Of a DNA stretch of 64,000 bases, positions 1 through 12,790 are shown piece by piece. Source of the DNA: Cheiracanthium punctorium (taxonomy: Eukaryota > Arthropoda > Arachnida > Araneae > Cheiracanthiidae); assembly GCA_038373885.1 (NCBI GenBank), contig JAWZYV010013559.1:42911-106910 (forward strand), written 5' to 3'. The notes below the pieces were generated by a model. It searched no databases. It was given only the letters and a program-made list of their open reading frames with translations, and had not been told where the DNA came from. Both the position numbers and the translations under genes were made by a program. Numbering within the stretch: the stretch's first letter is position 1; every line of letters starts with the position of its first letter.

Positions 1-620
1 AACTCAATAATTCACGTGAAAAAAAAGGGGGGTAAAGAAATCATCCATCTATAAAAACCAAAACATTTCATTTCATATCCCACCTACACAGGAGGAAAAT
101 ACTGTTGCCAAAAATCAAAGAATACAATACTTTTTTTTTTTTTTTCTTTTTTTTTTTTTTTTTCTTTTTTTTTTTTTTTTTACTTTGTTTTTCCGTCGAG
201 CAAAGTGGCGTTTACTGAAAATCCAGGCTACTTTGGGAGTAGATGGCCCGTGTTATGGTCCCAGGCCATAAAGTTTTCTGGCCCCAGCCGCAAAAGGCGG
301 AATCTAATCAAGCGGAAGTTATGCCGTTGTCGAAGCAGCAGGGGCCTGGTTATTGAATTGGGGAGGGAAGGGGGGGGAGGTAAAAAAATGAGATCAGAGG
401 GGGAGGGAAAGGGTGGGGGGGTTAAAAGGTGTCGTGTCACCACAAACACGTCATGGTAATGGTCAAGTAACACAAATGGGGGGAGGGGGTTGTCCGTAAG
501 GTTTCATTCAGTATCTTGGAGGATGATAAGCATTTTTGCAATCATGTTTAGTCTTACGGAAAGTTTAATTTAAAAGGATGATTGCTACACATAAAAAATG
601 TTCAATTTATGGAATATACT
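1..620. other. Unassigned AT-rich DNA with poly-T tract and a GC-rich patch
   Basis: A nearly pure T tract broken by single C bases runs from about 130 to 182. It is followed at about 200-480 by a GC-richer, G-run-bearing patch with open frames on both strands that have no recognisable protein character. I see no gene, RNA or complete repeat. Confidence 0.4.
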
Positions 621-1364
621 AAATGCAACAAAAAGTAAGTTTATTCGTTTTCGTTTAGGATGACGATAAACGGGACTGGTTTTGCCTATGCCTGACAATC
701 CTAGTTGGAAAAGTTGTTTTACAGGCAAATACCGTGCATTCTATCGAAGCATGTGAACAACCCAAATGTTCGGAAAGTGCGGGGAAGGCATTCGTAGAGG
801 GGGGGCAACGTTTTTAGAGAGAAAAACGAGAGGAGTTCGGATGGTATTCGAATGTTCACACCCGCGAGATTTTATCCATGTCACACCAAAGAGTCCGATC
901 ACAAAATCAAAGATTGCCAGAGACATCCTTTTTAATCGTTGAATATTGAATCAGTAGCTTCTGCGATTCAGTATTCTTTTTTAGTTAAGTCAGTGAAATC
1001 TTAAGTTTTTTCTGATCACAATTATTAAAAAATAATAGTTTTATAGAAAATTTTAAATATTATGCTGAGTCATTTCAAGAATCCAAAGAATTCATCTAGC
1101 GGCTATCATTTCCAGAATTACCTAAACCAAACGCAATCAAAACATCCTTTATTTTTCACTTTTATTGATGATAGAAGTGGTCTTTTACTTATCAAGTAAA
1201 TATTCCATCTTACTACTCATTGACTGCAAACCATCTCACAAATCACTTGACCATTGGCAACAAAAGTAATGTATTGGGCTGTTTTGAAAGTAATTTCGTT
1301 TTTTTTCCAACACAGGACTTTATAGTACTTTTTTCACAGCCAACATCACGCTTAAGCCACATAC

Positions 1365-1500
1365 CGTGTTTACTCGCGTAATAGTCGCACTTTTTCTGCC
1401 AATTTTTCATGGGGAAAATCTACTATATAATATTGTAGTAGATCGTTCAAAAGACGTCTTTAGGACGACTTTGAACGTCTTTTGAACTAGTTGTGCTATA
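1365..1500 (+). repeat. Interspersed repeat copy with short hairpin
   Basis: The stretch from about 1368 (CCGTGTTTACTCGCGTAATA, then a TCGCACTTTT motif and CAATTTTTCATG) is shared with 58985-59100, so it is a dispersed repeat. Inside it a perfect 13-bp inverted repeat (GTTCAAAAGACGT at 1445-1457 against 1475-1487) could form a stem with a 17-base loop. Class is not clear; a non-autonomous DNA transposon end is possible. Confidence 0.5.
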
Positions 1501-1917
1501 GGGGTGGACTTTTCATCCCGCAGGACCAACTCTGTTTTTTTTTTCGGGAAGGGGGGGGGGGAAGTCAAAGTCTTAAAGTTCGCATTTCGGCTGCTTTAAA
1601 ACCATCGTGTGCTTTGCTGTGTATATGCATGTAAAATCACAGGGGCGTGTACCCTGTCACCGTTTAGGTCGGTAATTGGGACAAAAATACCGATCCTAGG
1701 AAAGATCTCCGTTCCGGTTATGCTCTAAATTGTGCGAAATAGAGAAACTTTAATCTCTGAGAATCCCCGAAAGTGCTGACGTGCATTGCTTTAAATCAGT
1801 TCATTACAGATAGGCTGTCAGTCTTCGGCTGTAAAATAAATGTTGTAAAGTATGATAAATACGATACGATTCGAAACATATGGCGTGTTTTGGTCATTCG
1901 ATATCATTTGGCATGTT

Positions 1918-2080
1918 TTGATCTTGCCCTTCGGAGTTTTCGGTGGTTTTCTCCGAAATTTCGTGTAAATACGGTTATGACCCCCTTAAAAAGAAACCCA
2001 CGGAGGGCTCCCCCCCACGTTTCCAGATTTCTCATGGAGATAGTTGGTCGTATTCCAAAATCAAATCATTGGCATGTTTT
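1918..2080 (+). repeat. Degraded SINE body (same family as 23465-23672)
   Basis: The run CTTCGGAGTTTTCGGTGGTT, a following TTAAAAAGAAACCCACGGAG and the word order match the 3' body of the tRNA-derived SINE at 23465-23672 (+) and 58040-58262 (-). The tRNA-like head is not recognisable here, so this is a 5'-truncated or old copy. Confidence 0.55.
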
Positions 2081-2145
2081 TTTTCATTACTTTGTTCAAT
2101 CAATGCACTACTGAACAATCCCCTACCGAACCTGTTGTCCACCTG

Positions 2146-2260
2146 TGACGTCACACATCGCGGTTCTCTTCACCCCACCCCCTTCCCTGCGCAATAAACT
2201 TTCGCTACTGAAGCGGGTCTATAAAAAGTGGAGCCCTGATTTGGGGAGCAGAAGGGGGTA
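2146..2260 (+). promoter_or_regulatory. Candidate TATA promoter with perfect CRE
   Basis: A palindromic CRE (TGACGTCA, 2146-2153) lies 74 bp upstream of a strong TATA box (TATAAAAAG from 2220) in a GC-richer island of about 2120-2600. A start site would be expected near 2250. The DNA downstream is purine-rich (GA tracts at 2270-2360) and would make an untranslated leader; a weak possible splice donor is CTGGTAAAT near 2597. CREB/ATF proteins bind TGACGTCA in animals. No coding exon can be tied to it, so function is inference. Confidence 0.4.
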
Positions 2261-3380
2261 CAAAAGAGAGATGAAGAAGGGGGGGGGGGTTCTCTCTTCT
2301 GCTCGCACAACTTCTCTCTCGTTTTGGGCGATGCACATCGGAGAGGAAGAGAGAGAGAGAGCAGAGAGCAGCAAATCTGCGAAAATCTTCTCGGCGTTTT
2401 ATTGAATGCGCCCGATTGACAGAAATATCGCGTGTCGTAAAAAAGAACGACATGCGTATTCGCGGCCGGCCCGATTGTTTTTTTTTTTTTTTTTTTTTTA
2501 CGCTGCTTGTTTGCGGGCCGTGAAAGTGCGTTACTGCGGGTCTTTCTCGAGCCCGCAAAACGGGGCCCTGAGTTTGCGGGGACGGAAGTAATGGCCACTG
2601 GTAAATCAAGACTACCAGCAGATGGCGGAGGCAGAAAGAGAGGGAAATAAATAACAACAACAGCAGCAGAAACAGCAACAGCAACAAAAAAAAAACAAAC
2701 TTATGTTCTTTTTTTTTTTTTTTTTTTCTTTTTTTTCATCAGAAATGTTGTTTTGGGCCTTCAAAACAAACAGTTGCACAGATGAATTTAGACGAAATGG
2801 TGTTTTGCCGACCCCCGTTTATCGATTTAGCTCAGTAGGCTCATGGCATTAGTACGTATTGCGTACTGTTGTGCATAGATTGATGTATATCTTTAAATAT
2901 GTATCTTAACCCCTTCAGACACGATTAAGCAATTTTTCTTTTGATAATAAAGATTAAATTTGTAATTTAAAAAATTAAAATATTCTGATTGTTACATGTT
3001 CACAAAAATTGGTTTTTCTTTACGCACACAAATTAGAACATCCGTCTTGCACGATATTGTATGTCACGTTTGAGTACTCCATTGTATACGTAGGGTCTGA
3101 AAGCGCTCATAAATAAAACAGTTTTGCAAATTGTACTCTGTGTTAACGACTTTTTGCCCAACTGGCTAAAAATTGAACGCAGGGTCCGAAAAGATTAATA
3201 AATAAAGGGTCATAAAATGCCCCAGCTAAGTTCTTTAATTTTACAAATAATTATCTCACAATTATTTATGTATTTAATGATTAAGCATGCTTTTAAAGAA
3301 GTCACACAAAATTCCCCCCCCCCCTCCCGTGATATTTTTTCTTACACTTATGGTACTTTGTGAAGCACAGTGTGCTTGTC
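2261..3380. other. No gene seen; homopolymer and CAG/CAA-rich stretches
   Basis: It contains T runs at about 2478-2499 and 2709-2735 and a CAG/CAA-rich patch at about 2655-2690. Open frames here on the minus strand are lysine- or leucine-rich products of these runs. A lone A-box-like word (TAGCTCAGTAGG, 2828) has no partner B box. Confidence 0.4.
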
Positions 3381-3389
3381 AGTGTTGAC

Positions 3390-3780
3390 TTTTCCTTACC
3401 TAAGAATCCATCAAGTGTTTAATCTAGTTCTTCATTTTACTTACTGCCAAAAATGAAAAAAAAAGCTGTGTAAAGATTTATATCGTTACATTCAAAATCT
3501 TAATAGATAGATGAGAAGGTAATTCCCAAAAATGCATCAAGTAAATCTCTTTTCGCGTTAGAATTTTTTTTTTTATCTACACTTCCTTGCCGCGTTCATA
3601 AAATTTTATATTTACGATGTGGCACAAGTTTAATTCATATTTATATCATTATATACAAAATCTTTGAGAAGATAATTCCCGAAATTGCTTCAAATAAGTC
3701 TCCATTCACGTTAGATTTTTTTAAAAATCTACACTTCGTTACCACGCTTAAGAAATTTTATATTTTAACGGATTGGCCAA
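3390..3780 (+). repeat. Diverged tandem repeat, about 153-bp unit
   Basis: The block around GGTAATTCCCAAAAATGC (3519) recurs as GATAATTCCCGAAATTGC (3671), 153 bp later, with shared downstream words (AAATCTC.TTTCGCGTTAGA, TCTACACTTC, AAATTTTATATTT). A weaker third copy lies upstream near 3397. Units are clearly diverged, so the array is old. Confidence 0.5.
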
Positions 3781-3965
3781 AGTTGACTTATATCAAGTAC
3801 GTCACAAAACAGATGTTGTATAATCAAAGCACGAAAGGTGAACCATTATGGCAACCGGGAGAAAACAGATTTTAATAAAAATAAATAATAATTTTAACTT
3901 AAAAATTATTTTAAGTAACTATAGCAATAACAATTTTGGCACAAAATTATAATGAATAAAGTTAC

Positions 3966-4900
3966 ACCTGGTGGTTAAAAATATATGTTAAAGCGATTAT
4001 CTTTCAGACAGTAACTGATCGAATACTTTCAATTAAAAAAGTTCGTTCGAAAGAGTAGCTTTTCGATATGACAACGTTTTTGCTAGGGACTGTATCCATA
4101 TTAACATAAGAAATTTAATTTTTATACGGTTCCTCTTTTCGTATCACTTATGTTTGGATATATTTTGCTCTGTTTTTAAGAATTTAAATTTAAAAAAATC
4201 CCAGGTTTCTGAATGTGAAATGGTTACCAAGATCTGGCTAGTTAAAAATTTTAGCACTTGTCGCCAAATACTAAGGGACTTCTAAAAAGTGAGAAAAATA
4301 AAGTTACTTTTAACTGACGTTAATTTATGTTAGTGGTAACTCGATAGCTACATTTGATTCCTGGAAATCCTATTTTAGCTAGAATTTTCCTATAATAAAT
4401 GTTTGACAGTTTCTAGTGCAAATTCATATCCCACACCGTCATTTTGTCATTCTATGGGTCACTTTGAAATTCCTTCTCTAAAAGTGTGATATAATGAGTG
4501 GATATTCCCCTAAATGAATAAATTATCAATAATTTCATAACACAGTACCTATTAGATCCGATAAAATTGTACCTGTTAATTTTACGTGTTTGAATGCTTT
4601 TAATTGCCATTTTTCAACAAAGGGATCATCATTAACCTTTATCAACTCATACTTGGTGCCCGAAAGTAAAGATTTTTTTCGTCTGAAAACAGATGACAAC
4701 TCAACGGGTAAAGCGGACCAAGTCGTCGTTTTTAATATTGAATATTTTGTTTTTTAATAGCTATACAACCCCTAGTAAAAGAAAATTGCTATATCCGAAA
4801 ACTACTCCTTCTAACTGAAAGTATGTCTCGATCACTCACAATTTAAAAGATAATCTCATCTATTTTGAATCATCTTTAATATCTATTTTGAATCACCCAG
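3966..4900 (+). mobile_element. Non-autonomous DNA element with long terminal inverted repeats, copy 1
   Basis: The left end (3966-4095) matches the reverse complement of the right end (about 4770-4900): ACCTGGTGGTTAAAAATA against ACTGGGTGATTCAAAATA, then shared TTATCTTT, GATCGA, ACTTTCA and AGGG.CTGTAT words. TIRs are roughly 130 bp and about 70% alike. The interior has no transposase. A partial inverted copy lies at about 41700-42237, sharing the internal run TTAATTTATGTTAGTGGT. Superfamily is unresolved. Confidence 0.6.
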
Positions 4901-6500
4901 TATCGTGGATGTACTTTTTTACCATTTGTAAAATTTAATAAAAAATATTTGCATATCAATGAAATTTAAAACTGTGAATTTAATATTACTATAAATTTTA
5001 CTATGTATTCTGAAATTTTTTCCTTCCTGAAAAGTTAAGCATTGATTTACACTGGCATTTATTCGGCAATCGGGATTCTTTAATAGTAAAAAATCATTGA
5101 AAGTCTGTAAAATTTTGAAATAATAATCATCCATTTTACTACTAAATGTTTTTGAAAACAATACTATTTTCTGAGCTCTTCTTCTTAATTTTTCTTTCTT
5201 TGTTTGTTTTACGTTATGTATAAAAGCATATTCTAGCTGAAATATCACAGCCAAGTCAAAACACATACAAATACTTAAGTTAATCAGCTCACACCGATAT
5301 CGCTACATCGCATTTCTTGAGACTAAACATAGGAGCACTTTCGCCGCTAACTCAGCTTTGAAGCTACGCATTTTAAGAAAAGTCCAGTAAAAAAAATAAT
5401 AAATAAATAAATAAAATTAACGCATTTAAGGATTTTGATAATTTGCAATACATGGCCAATCCTAGAGTAACTAAACTGTACTATGCAACTTTTTTATCTT
5501 GTGTACCCTTTCGCATACTTTCACTTTTTGCCCCGCTGGAGCCTATATATCTTTGTGGTTTTGGTCCATTTATGATTCGTCAAGACTATTTATGGGTTAT
5601 TTTAAATTTCAATAATAATAACCCGTAATCAAATTATTATAGATTTCAAAGTTTACAGCTACAAAACATTTTGAAAATACAACATGATAAACAAATGTAT
5701 GGAACACTTGCAAAAAAAATTTGAAAATAAAGCAATACAGTCCTTTTGAATTGTTCTTTGTTAAAAGTAAAAAAGATGTGGAATATTTCACTGACTATAA
5801 CAAGTCTGACTCACAAGACTTTAAAAAAAACACTAATTTTTATATAGTTATGTTGAAAAATTAATAACTGTAATAGCATGATAATAATAACAATAACAGT
5901 AATTCTAGAGAAGGTTTGGGGACATTCTTCCATGGCAATAATGAATGGCCAGTTATTCTGCTCACCTGTATGAGGCATTCCCTCAACTGCGAACCTCTTT
6001 TGACCTGAAAAAGAAAAGATGCATTTAGATTTCAAATACAACTAATGGTCATATTTTTATTCTGTGATATCTTACTAAATTCATTTGCATATATTTTGCA
6101 TAATAAGAAAATTAGTATATTTGAATGAGTAAAAATATTGTCTCTACAGGCAGGAAACTCTTCGATGTCAAGAGACGTAATATGTTTTTCAGTGAAACTA
6201 ATTGAAAATTTTCGACAGAAGTTGGGCTCTCAGATTAAAATTAAGTCACTGTTTAAACCAGAGGTGGCGGCCAAATCGTGGCGCACTGGATGATTTCAAG
6301 TGGCGCATCCCATCCTTGTGCCTACTGATTGTTTTGGGACAGACTGAAGACTTTCGAGATAACTTCGTGCCCGGAAATATTCTTTATAATTCATATTAAG
6401 TCCAAAGGAAGGAGTTCTACTTTTGAAGGTACATTGCCAATAAAATTCGAACCATCCCTGGTCAACGCCGTCGTGAATCTTCCATCGGGACTGCTCATAG
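4901..6500. other. No gene seen
   Basis: AT-rich DNA with an (AAAT)n microsatellite near 5395-5416. A word typical of a hAT-like MITE end (CAGAGGTGGCGGCCAAATCG) starts at about 6260 but no matching second end was found. Open frames are short and compositionally like the surrounding DNA. Confidence 0.35.
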
Positions 6501-6519
6501 AATGTGATAATTGATAGAG

Positions 6520-6790
6520 TGTAGTCCGATTTTTCTCTAGAATCGTAGCCCCCTTCGCCTGCTTTTTAGCTCCAAGGTGCCATTTCCCGCAATCCCAGAA
6601 TTTTGTCTGCGCGATCTTGTAGGCAGGTTTTGTAGGCATGAACTGTCAGGGTGAAGATCTTTTCAAATGTGTTTGCTAGATAAAGGGGAAGGGGGGGGGC
6701 GTTAATAAAATGTTGAAAGTCGCACAAGGTTTGCAATTTTTGATAATGGATCGCAAAGTTTGGTACCAAAACGCGACAATTTATTGTAAA
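6520..6790 (+). repeat. Interspersed repeat, inverted relative of 25835-25985
   Basis: The order AAGTCGCACAAGGTTTGCAA, TTTTGATAATGGATCG and AAGTTTGGTACCAAAA (about 6716-6772) appears in reverse complement at 25835-25985. A G run at 6688-6699 corresponds to a C run in the other copy. Class unknown. Confidence 0.5.
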
Positions 6791-7830
6791 TATATTGAGT
6801 ATAGTTAGAAAATTCCTGCCGAATATTGTAAAACAGTTTCAGTTGGCGATTTTAAGATAAAGTCGATTCCAAATATGTGTTTCATGGTACAAGAAAGAAT
6901 TGATTCCTATTTTAACGGCTCCACTCTTGCCAACCTAAACAATCGACGCACTTAGGCGAGCTTTGGAGTCATGGGTCTCTAGGAGTTATGCACAAGTTTC
7001 AACGCTTCAAAAATAATTAGATGAAAACTAAAGTGAACAAATGAGTGATAAACGCACCAGTTAAGGAATCTGAAGATACTTAATTATTAAAACTACATTA
7101 ATTGGCAACCCAAAATAAATAAAAATGGAACGGAATGCTGTACTTACATGTTGTTCCAAATCGCCATTTTAATTCTAAATTATGATTGCCGCATAAATAC
7201 AAAAAATCTTCATGGTAATTGCTTTAATAATAAAGCCCCTTTTTAGTAAAATCTAAAGTAAAATGATGTGTTAACATTAAATCAACATGATATAAAAAAC
7301 AAAACGTATCAATTTGTATCCTCCGTTCATGTATCTTTCGTTACAATATAAATGTAATGGAGAATACAACTTTTAAAAAAATCAATTATGAGACTAATAT
7401 GTAAATTTAGTTAGTCTAAATTTTGTTTTTAATAAAACATACAGGTTTATTTAAATAAAAAGCTTTTAAATATCACTTTAAAAAATTAACTTAACAAATC
7501 ACATTATTTTTAAGATTGTATCTTGAAAGTTCTCTTTTCCCTATAAATATCCATTAAAACAATAGTTTAAAAAAATTAAAACTTATTTTACATTCTGTAT
7601 TGAATGCTCCAGTAAGATATCATGCATTTATTATTTCCTTTATAAAAGTGTGTTCTTTGTTACTAGTGTGTATCCTCTCTTCGTGTTCAAAATTTCAATT
7701 ACATGCAAAAGTTAAAAATCAAAAAGAATGTGACCAACTATATGGGGGTAGTAATAAATATAAAAGGAGCAATATAAATTAATTTTTTAATTAATTTTTT
7801 ATGTTAAATTTTAACTTTGAAAAGCAAAGT
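6791..7830. other. No gene seen
   Basis: AT-rich, no repeat relative found in the window, no open frame with protein character. Confidence 0.35.
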
Positions 7831-7849
7831 TTTCCGTAGAATGACTCAA

Positions 7850-8000
7850 CACGGCATGCTCATAGATTATGATACATTATGATACGCTTTCCAACGTAAT
7901 ATTACAAGGAATACAAATAAGGTCAACTCATGGATTATGATACTCTTTTAATATACATGATTTTAGTACAAATTTAAAGTATAAAAGTGATTCAGATTTT
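7850..8000 (+). repeat. Member of a three-copy interspersed family
   Basis: AACTCATGGATTATGATAC followed by CTTTTAATAT, then a TTTAAA.TATAAAAGTG.TCAGATTTT pattern, matches 51833-52075 and 60843-61090. In those copies a longer 3' part is conserved. It could be a LINE 3' end or a MITE; no coding evidence. Confidence 0.5.
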
Positions 8001-8578
8001 CTTTTTATTTGTATTTGTATTATTAATGTTGTTTTATTGTATTTGTATTCTCTAAATAAGCAGCTATTGGACTGCTTTGCAACTTTGGTTTTATATAGTT
8101 TGATTGAAATCGTATTTTTTCGAAAAGAATATTCAGTCTGAATTATAAGGATTATAAGGACCGGAAATTCAAAATAGAAAATAAAAGATAACGACCGGAA
8201 ATAAAAGATATTCACACTTTTTGATTAAAAAGATTGTTTAACTTTTTATTACTTCTCTTACTTAATGTTTGTGTTTTTTTCTTTTCTAAAAATTAAACAT
8301 CTATATAAAAGTAAAATATAAAACCTCTTTTATGATGATTATTGTCTTTAAAAAAAATAAACGTACATTTAAAAGTTATAAATGTTTCTTTCAATTTCCC
8401 CCCTTATAACTTGTGTAGAATTTTCAACTCTTAAAACATATTCAACTTTTAATGGCGTAAGAGCAAATTTAAATTGAAAACATCAACTAATCAACGAGAA
8501 ATGAGCATTTCAAAAGAAATAATTATTTTTAACTGCGCTAATACAAAATATACTCTCTTATTGCTTTTTCTTTCCTTA

Positions 8579-8820
8579 GCCCCATCATGGCAGAGTGATT
8601 ATGCCACTGAAAATGGTAGACGTCGAAGTGTGAAGGTCCCGGGTTCGGGTCCCATCTCGCGGCTGTCGATGTAACGGTCTGGAGTTTTGGTAGGTTTTCT
8701 CCAGATGTAACGTGAATTCGCGTTAGAACCCCTTAGAAAATCCTCCTACCAAGGCAACCCCCAACCTTGGCAGATCGCCCTAGTGTAGCTTTGCCGTTAT
8801 CTCACACAATCAATCAATCT
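8579..8820 (+). repeat. tRNA-derived SINE, family 1
   Basis: It begins with a tRNA-like head: an A-box-like ATGGCAGAGTGATT near 8587 and a B box GGTTCGGGTCC at 8642-8652, the Pol III promoter layout. The body (CGGTCTGGAGTTTTGGTAGG, CGCGTTAGAACCCCTTAG) and an (AATC)n-type tail near 8807 follow. A minus-strand copy is at 30365-30560, which supports an interspersed SINE and not a functional tRNA. Confidence 0.75.
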
Positions 8821-9240
8821 TTTCTTTTCTTTCTTTTTTTTTTTTCATTTTCATTTTAAAAAGGGTAGAAAGTAACAAAAAAAAAAAAAAAAAAGCTATT
8901 GTAAAAATTCTCACTAAAATTCGTAATTCTACGTACTAAAATTCCTAAAATATCGTTAAAATTTCTTATAATCTTAAAGATTAAAAAAATGTGATTAAAA
9001 TGCAGTGTTTACAGTAGTTTCAAAATCTTTCTACCATACGACATGTACCTTTGTAATATTTCAAGTTTTACAAAATCATTAATATATTTATGAACCTGCG
9101 ATGACGCTACTTTGAGACAATACTCAATACATCACTCAAGTTATATTTTCCTGTGGAATAATTACGCTAGCTGGAAAAATTTATAATTTTGTGCTAAAAC
9201 TCCCTGGCTTTATTCGGGAAATTTATGAATATACATACAC

Positions 9241-9757
9241 GGTGTGTCACAATCCCCCTCCCGGGTTTGGAAGGCTTAAAAAATATATGTATATTACCAA
9301 TACAGCAACAAAGTTGACTTTACTGGATAAAGAAATCTTAGAAGTTTTGTTTCACAAATGATCAATATGTGAACCTTTTGTGATGCTGCAGATATCAAGA
9401 CTAAAGTCAAATTCTTCCCTCCCCACAATCGCTTAAACATGACACGATCAATGTTAGCAAATGCGGTTGTGATCCTTTGGCGTAAATCTTGTAAATCATG
9501 TGGCATAGGGAGCACGAACATACAATCTTTTATGTAACTTTATATAAGAAAAATCGCATGGAGTTGGTTCCCGAGGGAGAAGTGGCCACGGAAGAAGGCG
9601 ATTGTCGTCGTCAGAACCTCGGCCAATCCAACGACGAGGAAGCTCGTTATTTGTAAAACAAATTTTGAAATGTTTCTTTCTCCAGTAGTCAACTTTGTTG
9701 CTGCATTGGTAATATATTATTTGTTATAAGTTTTTCCAAACCCGGAATTGTGATACC
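9241..9757 (-). mobile_element. Truncated mariner-like element with inverted ends
   Basis: The ends are inverted copies of each other over about 80 bp: the left carries GGTGTGTCACAA, CCCGGGTTTGGAA and CAGCAACAAAGTTGAC; the right carries the same words in reverse complement. Only the C-terminal part of a transposase lies between them, on the minus strand. The usual autonomous length is over 1 kb, so this is an internally deleted, dead copy. Confidence 0.7.
9294..9656 (-). pseudogene. Transposase C-terminal fragment, Tc1/mariner superfamily
   Basis: Read on the minus strand, an upstream frame (about 9656-9555) gives RRWIGRG, then TPCDFFL, the block around the last catalytic acidic residue in this transposase group. 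A frameshift near 9540 moves the frame to the 75-codon stretch 9521-9294, which carries LPMPHDLQDLRQRITTAF and FANIDRVMF, typical of the tail. The residue expected to be catalytic Asp before TPCDFF reads as Glu. The N-terminal DNA-binding region and the first two catalytic aspartates are missing. It cannot encode an active enzyme. Confidence 0.7.
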
Positions 9758-9758
9758 T

Positions 9759-9761
<3 letters not shown>

Positions 9762-9799
<38 letters not shown>

Positions 9800-9836
9800 A
9801 TGTGTATATGTATATATATATATGTATACAGAGAGA
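9762..9836. repeat. (TA)n/(TG)n microsatellite
   Basis: An alternating TA tract (9764-9795), short TGTATG units, then more TA. It directly abuts the right end of the mariner-like element. Confidence 0.8.
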
Positions 9837-12260
9837 GAATATAGACCAAGTACTAGTAGTAATATACTCGAAAAGAAATAATTAAATAGGGATAGAGAAG
9901 TAAGGACGCAAAATAACAATACAGCCATATGTATGATAAAACGACAAGAATAAAAACTTAAAAGGGAATGAAAATGTGAAGACAACATTGGATTTCATTT
10001 ATCATGATTTCATGATAAATCTTGTGCCAATATTTGGACCGCAAAGAGGCTTAAAGCATTTATATTTATGAATCTTTTTACAATAATGGTTTTCAAATAA
10101 CTGAGAAATGATGTACGCATTTCACAAAATCATTTTAATTCATTACAAAATTATTAAAGTTGTTTTTCTTTTTCTGAAGTTTAGAAATTTTATTCAACTA
10201 ATGATAATTTAAATATAGATTCTGCTATTTTCACTCGACAGCAGGCACAGAAAACGTATCCGGAGTATCTTTAAAATTCAAATTTTATTAACGGTAATAA
10301 GAGTCATTTGTGGTGGTATTTAACTTCTTGAATTAGATAGTTTTCAAAACAGTAGTAAATAAATAAACCAGCAATCTAAAACTTCTGACTTCAGAGCTAT
10401 CTATGCACTATCAAATGCTACAGTTATTATTAATACGGATGAAACTTAGAAATTAGTTACAGTTAAAAACAATAAAAACACCTTAACTACATTTATATAC
10501 AAGGCGATAATTTTACATAAAGAAAGAAAAAAGATGGGGGGGATGTTTCAGAATCAATATGAGAATGCTTACCATCTGATGAAACTTTTGGAATCAATTA
10601 TAATAAATGAAAATAGTTGAAAGATTATAGAAATTATTTGTACATGATAAATTTTATCTAATTCTTCCATATACATGCACGAATATGCACAAATTGTGTC
10701 AGTATAGTTAGCCTTTGTTAAACTTAAATATTTTTATAAAGAAGTTCAAAATTTATAAAAATCTCAGATTAGATTTTTTAATTTAATTTTCGATACTATG
10801 AAAGTATCCCTGATAAAGATTAATAAAAAAATATACATGCTATTTAAAATGATACAGTAACCAAAAAAATACAAGATGATTTTTTAAATTACTATTGTAA
10901 ATAATATTTGGAAATTTCCACATGCTCAGTGCCAGACTGAAAAGTATTAGAGTGCAAGCAAATGTCTTATGTCAATTTCACATACAAAATATAGTTTTTA
11001 ATAATAAGTTATTCATGTCATGTAGATAATAAGGATTTCGCATTTATTTCAAACTGAGTGTTTTTCGAAAAAATAATTAGGTTATGTAGAAAACTGAAAT
11101 AGGAAATTTAGCTTACTCTCGTACCTTCACGCTCTCGCTTTTCCTTTGTTTGTTTTAAACACAAAGAAAAAAAATAATTGACATATCAATTATTATTATT
11201 AGTTTTAATTTGTATTGGAGCATTATGACGCTTTTTAACTAAGTTAAATACAATTACAATAAAGCTGTGTAAAGTTACCGCATTTAATAAAAGAAAAATA
11301 ATTAAATATAACTGGTGAACATTGTACAAACTCAGATAGATTTATTATCTTTAAAAATATGTTTGTATATACCAGTGGTCGTGTTTTTTGTATTAAGGTC
11401 ACTTTCTAAAATTTTTATAAGATTTTTAAATAAAGTATGATCTTATATTTGTATTTCTCCATTTATTTATTTTTATTTATTCATTTATATGTATTCATTT
11501 ATTTAGAAGTTTATTTATTTTTGAGGTTCTTAAAACAAGATGGAATCTGTTATAAACCAGTTGAACTTGCTATTTAATATATTTTCTAAATTAAATTAAG
11601 TATATTTTGTGTTTGTTCAAGTGAAGTGTAAGCTTTACTGGCACATCCTAGTTTTAAAAAAAACAGTTTTAAGTTTTTCTTTAACCACTGCAACAAGTAA
11701 ACTTAATTTTAAAATCACTAATTCATCAAAAACTACAGCTTCAGATTAGATCGATCAAACACAACAAAAATAAGTAAAATCATTGAAAAATTGTGAGTAA
11801 GAGAATAGACTTTTAAAAGTGTTTTATTTATTTTGTTTAACAGAAGAGGATTTTAAAATTTCAGTTAAATTGCATTTGTTTGCTTTAAAAATGAAAAGAT
11901 TGACACTTTCCTTATTTGGGTTAATGTATTTGTGCTAAAGTTTATTCAAGTTTAAGATGACATGGCACACATTACACATTCTTTCGTCTACATAGAGACT
12001 CCGTTTAATGTTGAATTTATACTAAACTATTTTAATTTGTCCATTACAGCACTCTAGATGCGCGAAGTTCAAGAAAATACCGCGTTTTTAGCAATCACGT
12101 TGAAAGTTATATTGACAGCCGTTTTACTCAGAATTTTGTTTTAAATGCTTACCATTGATTTCAATCAGCGCAATTAATTATATCCTCCTGATTATTCGGG
12201 TCCAACAGTACTTAAATAGTACTGGAATTTTTATTTAAATCAACAACAACAAAAAAAAAA
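9837..12260. other. No gene seen
   Basis: About 2.4 kb of AT-rich unique-looking sequence with simple ATTT runs near 11455-11525. No open frame with protein character, no recognisable repeat family member. Confidence 0.35.
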
Positions 12261-12261
12261 T

Positions 12262-12790
12262 CATGCGATTTTCGCACATAAATATATAAAAAAAGTAATT
12301 ATGTTAAGCACTTCAAAATTTTTATAATTTCTCTTCACAAGCTGTACTATACGCCGTAATAAACGATAAACCTCTATCTGTGTATCAATAATGAAACTTT
12401 CTTAAAAAGACTTCTTAAAAAACTTACTTCCAGAAAAATTCTTAAAAATCGAAAAAGATGGCGCTCTTCGAAATTTTTTTCTGTGCAGTCCCATGTTGAA
12501 GAAATTTTTCGTTAAATCAATCGAAAAAAATCATGCGATTTTCGCACATAAATATAAAGAAAGTAAATATGTTAAGCACCTCAAAATTTTTATAATTTCT
12601 CTTCACAACCTGTACTATACGCCGTAATAAACAATAAACGCCTCTCTCTGTTATCAATAACGAAACGTACAGAAAAATTCTTACAAATCGAAAAATTTGG
12701 CACTCTTCGAAATTTTTTCAGAAAGATTCTCAACATGTCATACGGTATGTAGTGCAAGTTATGAAGAACCACCCTGAATTTTTCGAGTCT
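12262..12790 (+). repeat. Tandem duplication of a 270-bp interspersed repeat
   Basis: TCATGCGATTTTCGCACATA occurs at 12261 and 12531, and the following text (TTATAATTTCTCTTCACAA, CTGTACTATACGCCGTAATA, AAAATCGAAAAA, CTCTTCGAAATTTTTT) repeats in order, so two units stand head to tail with a 270-bp offset. A third family member is split by a Tc1-like insertion at 38649-40809, where the flanks read as a filled version of this site. Confidence 0.75.

Noticed and set aside
130..182. Poly-T runs as Pol III or intrinsic terminators
   Set aside because: Such runs are common throughout the window and none follows a supported RNA gene or stem.
2170..2687. 142- and 160-codon minus-strand frames
   Set aside because: Their content is driven by poly-A/T, CT/GA and CAG/CAA simple repeats and they overlap each other in different frames.
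2824..2860. tRNA D-arm-like TAGCTCAGTAGG
   Set aside because: No anticodon arm or B box follows.
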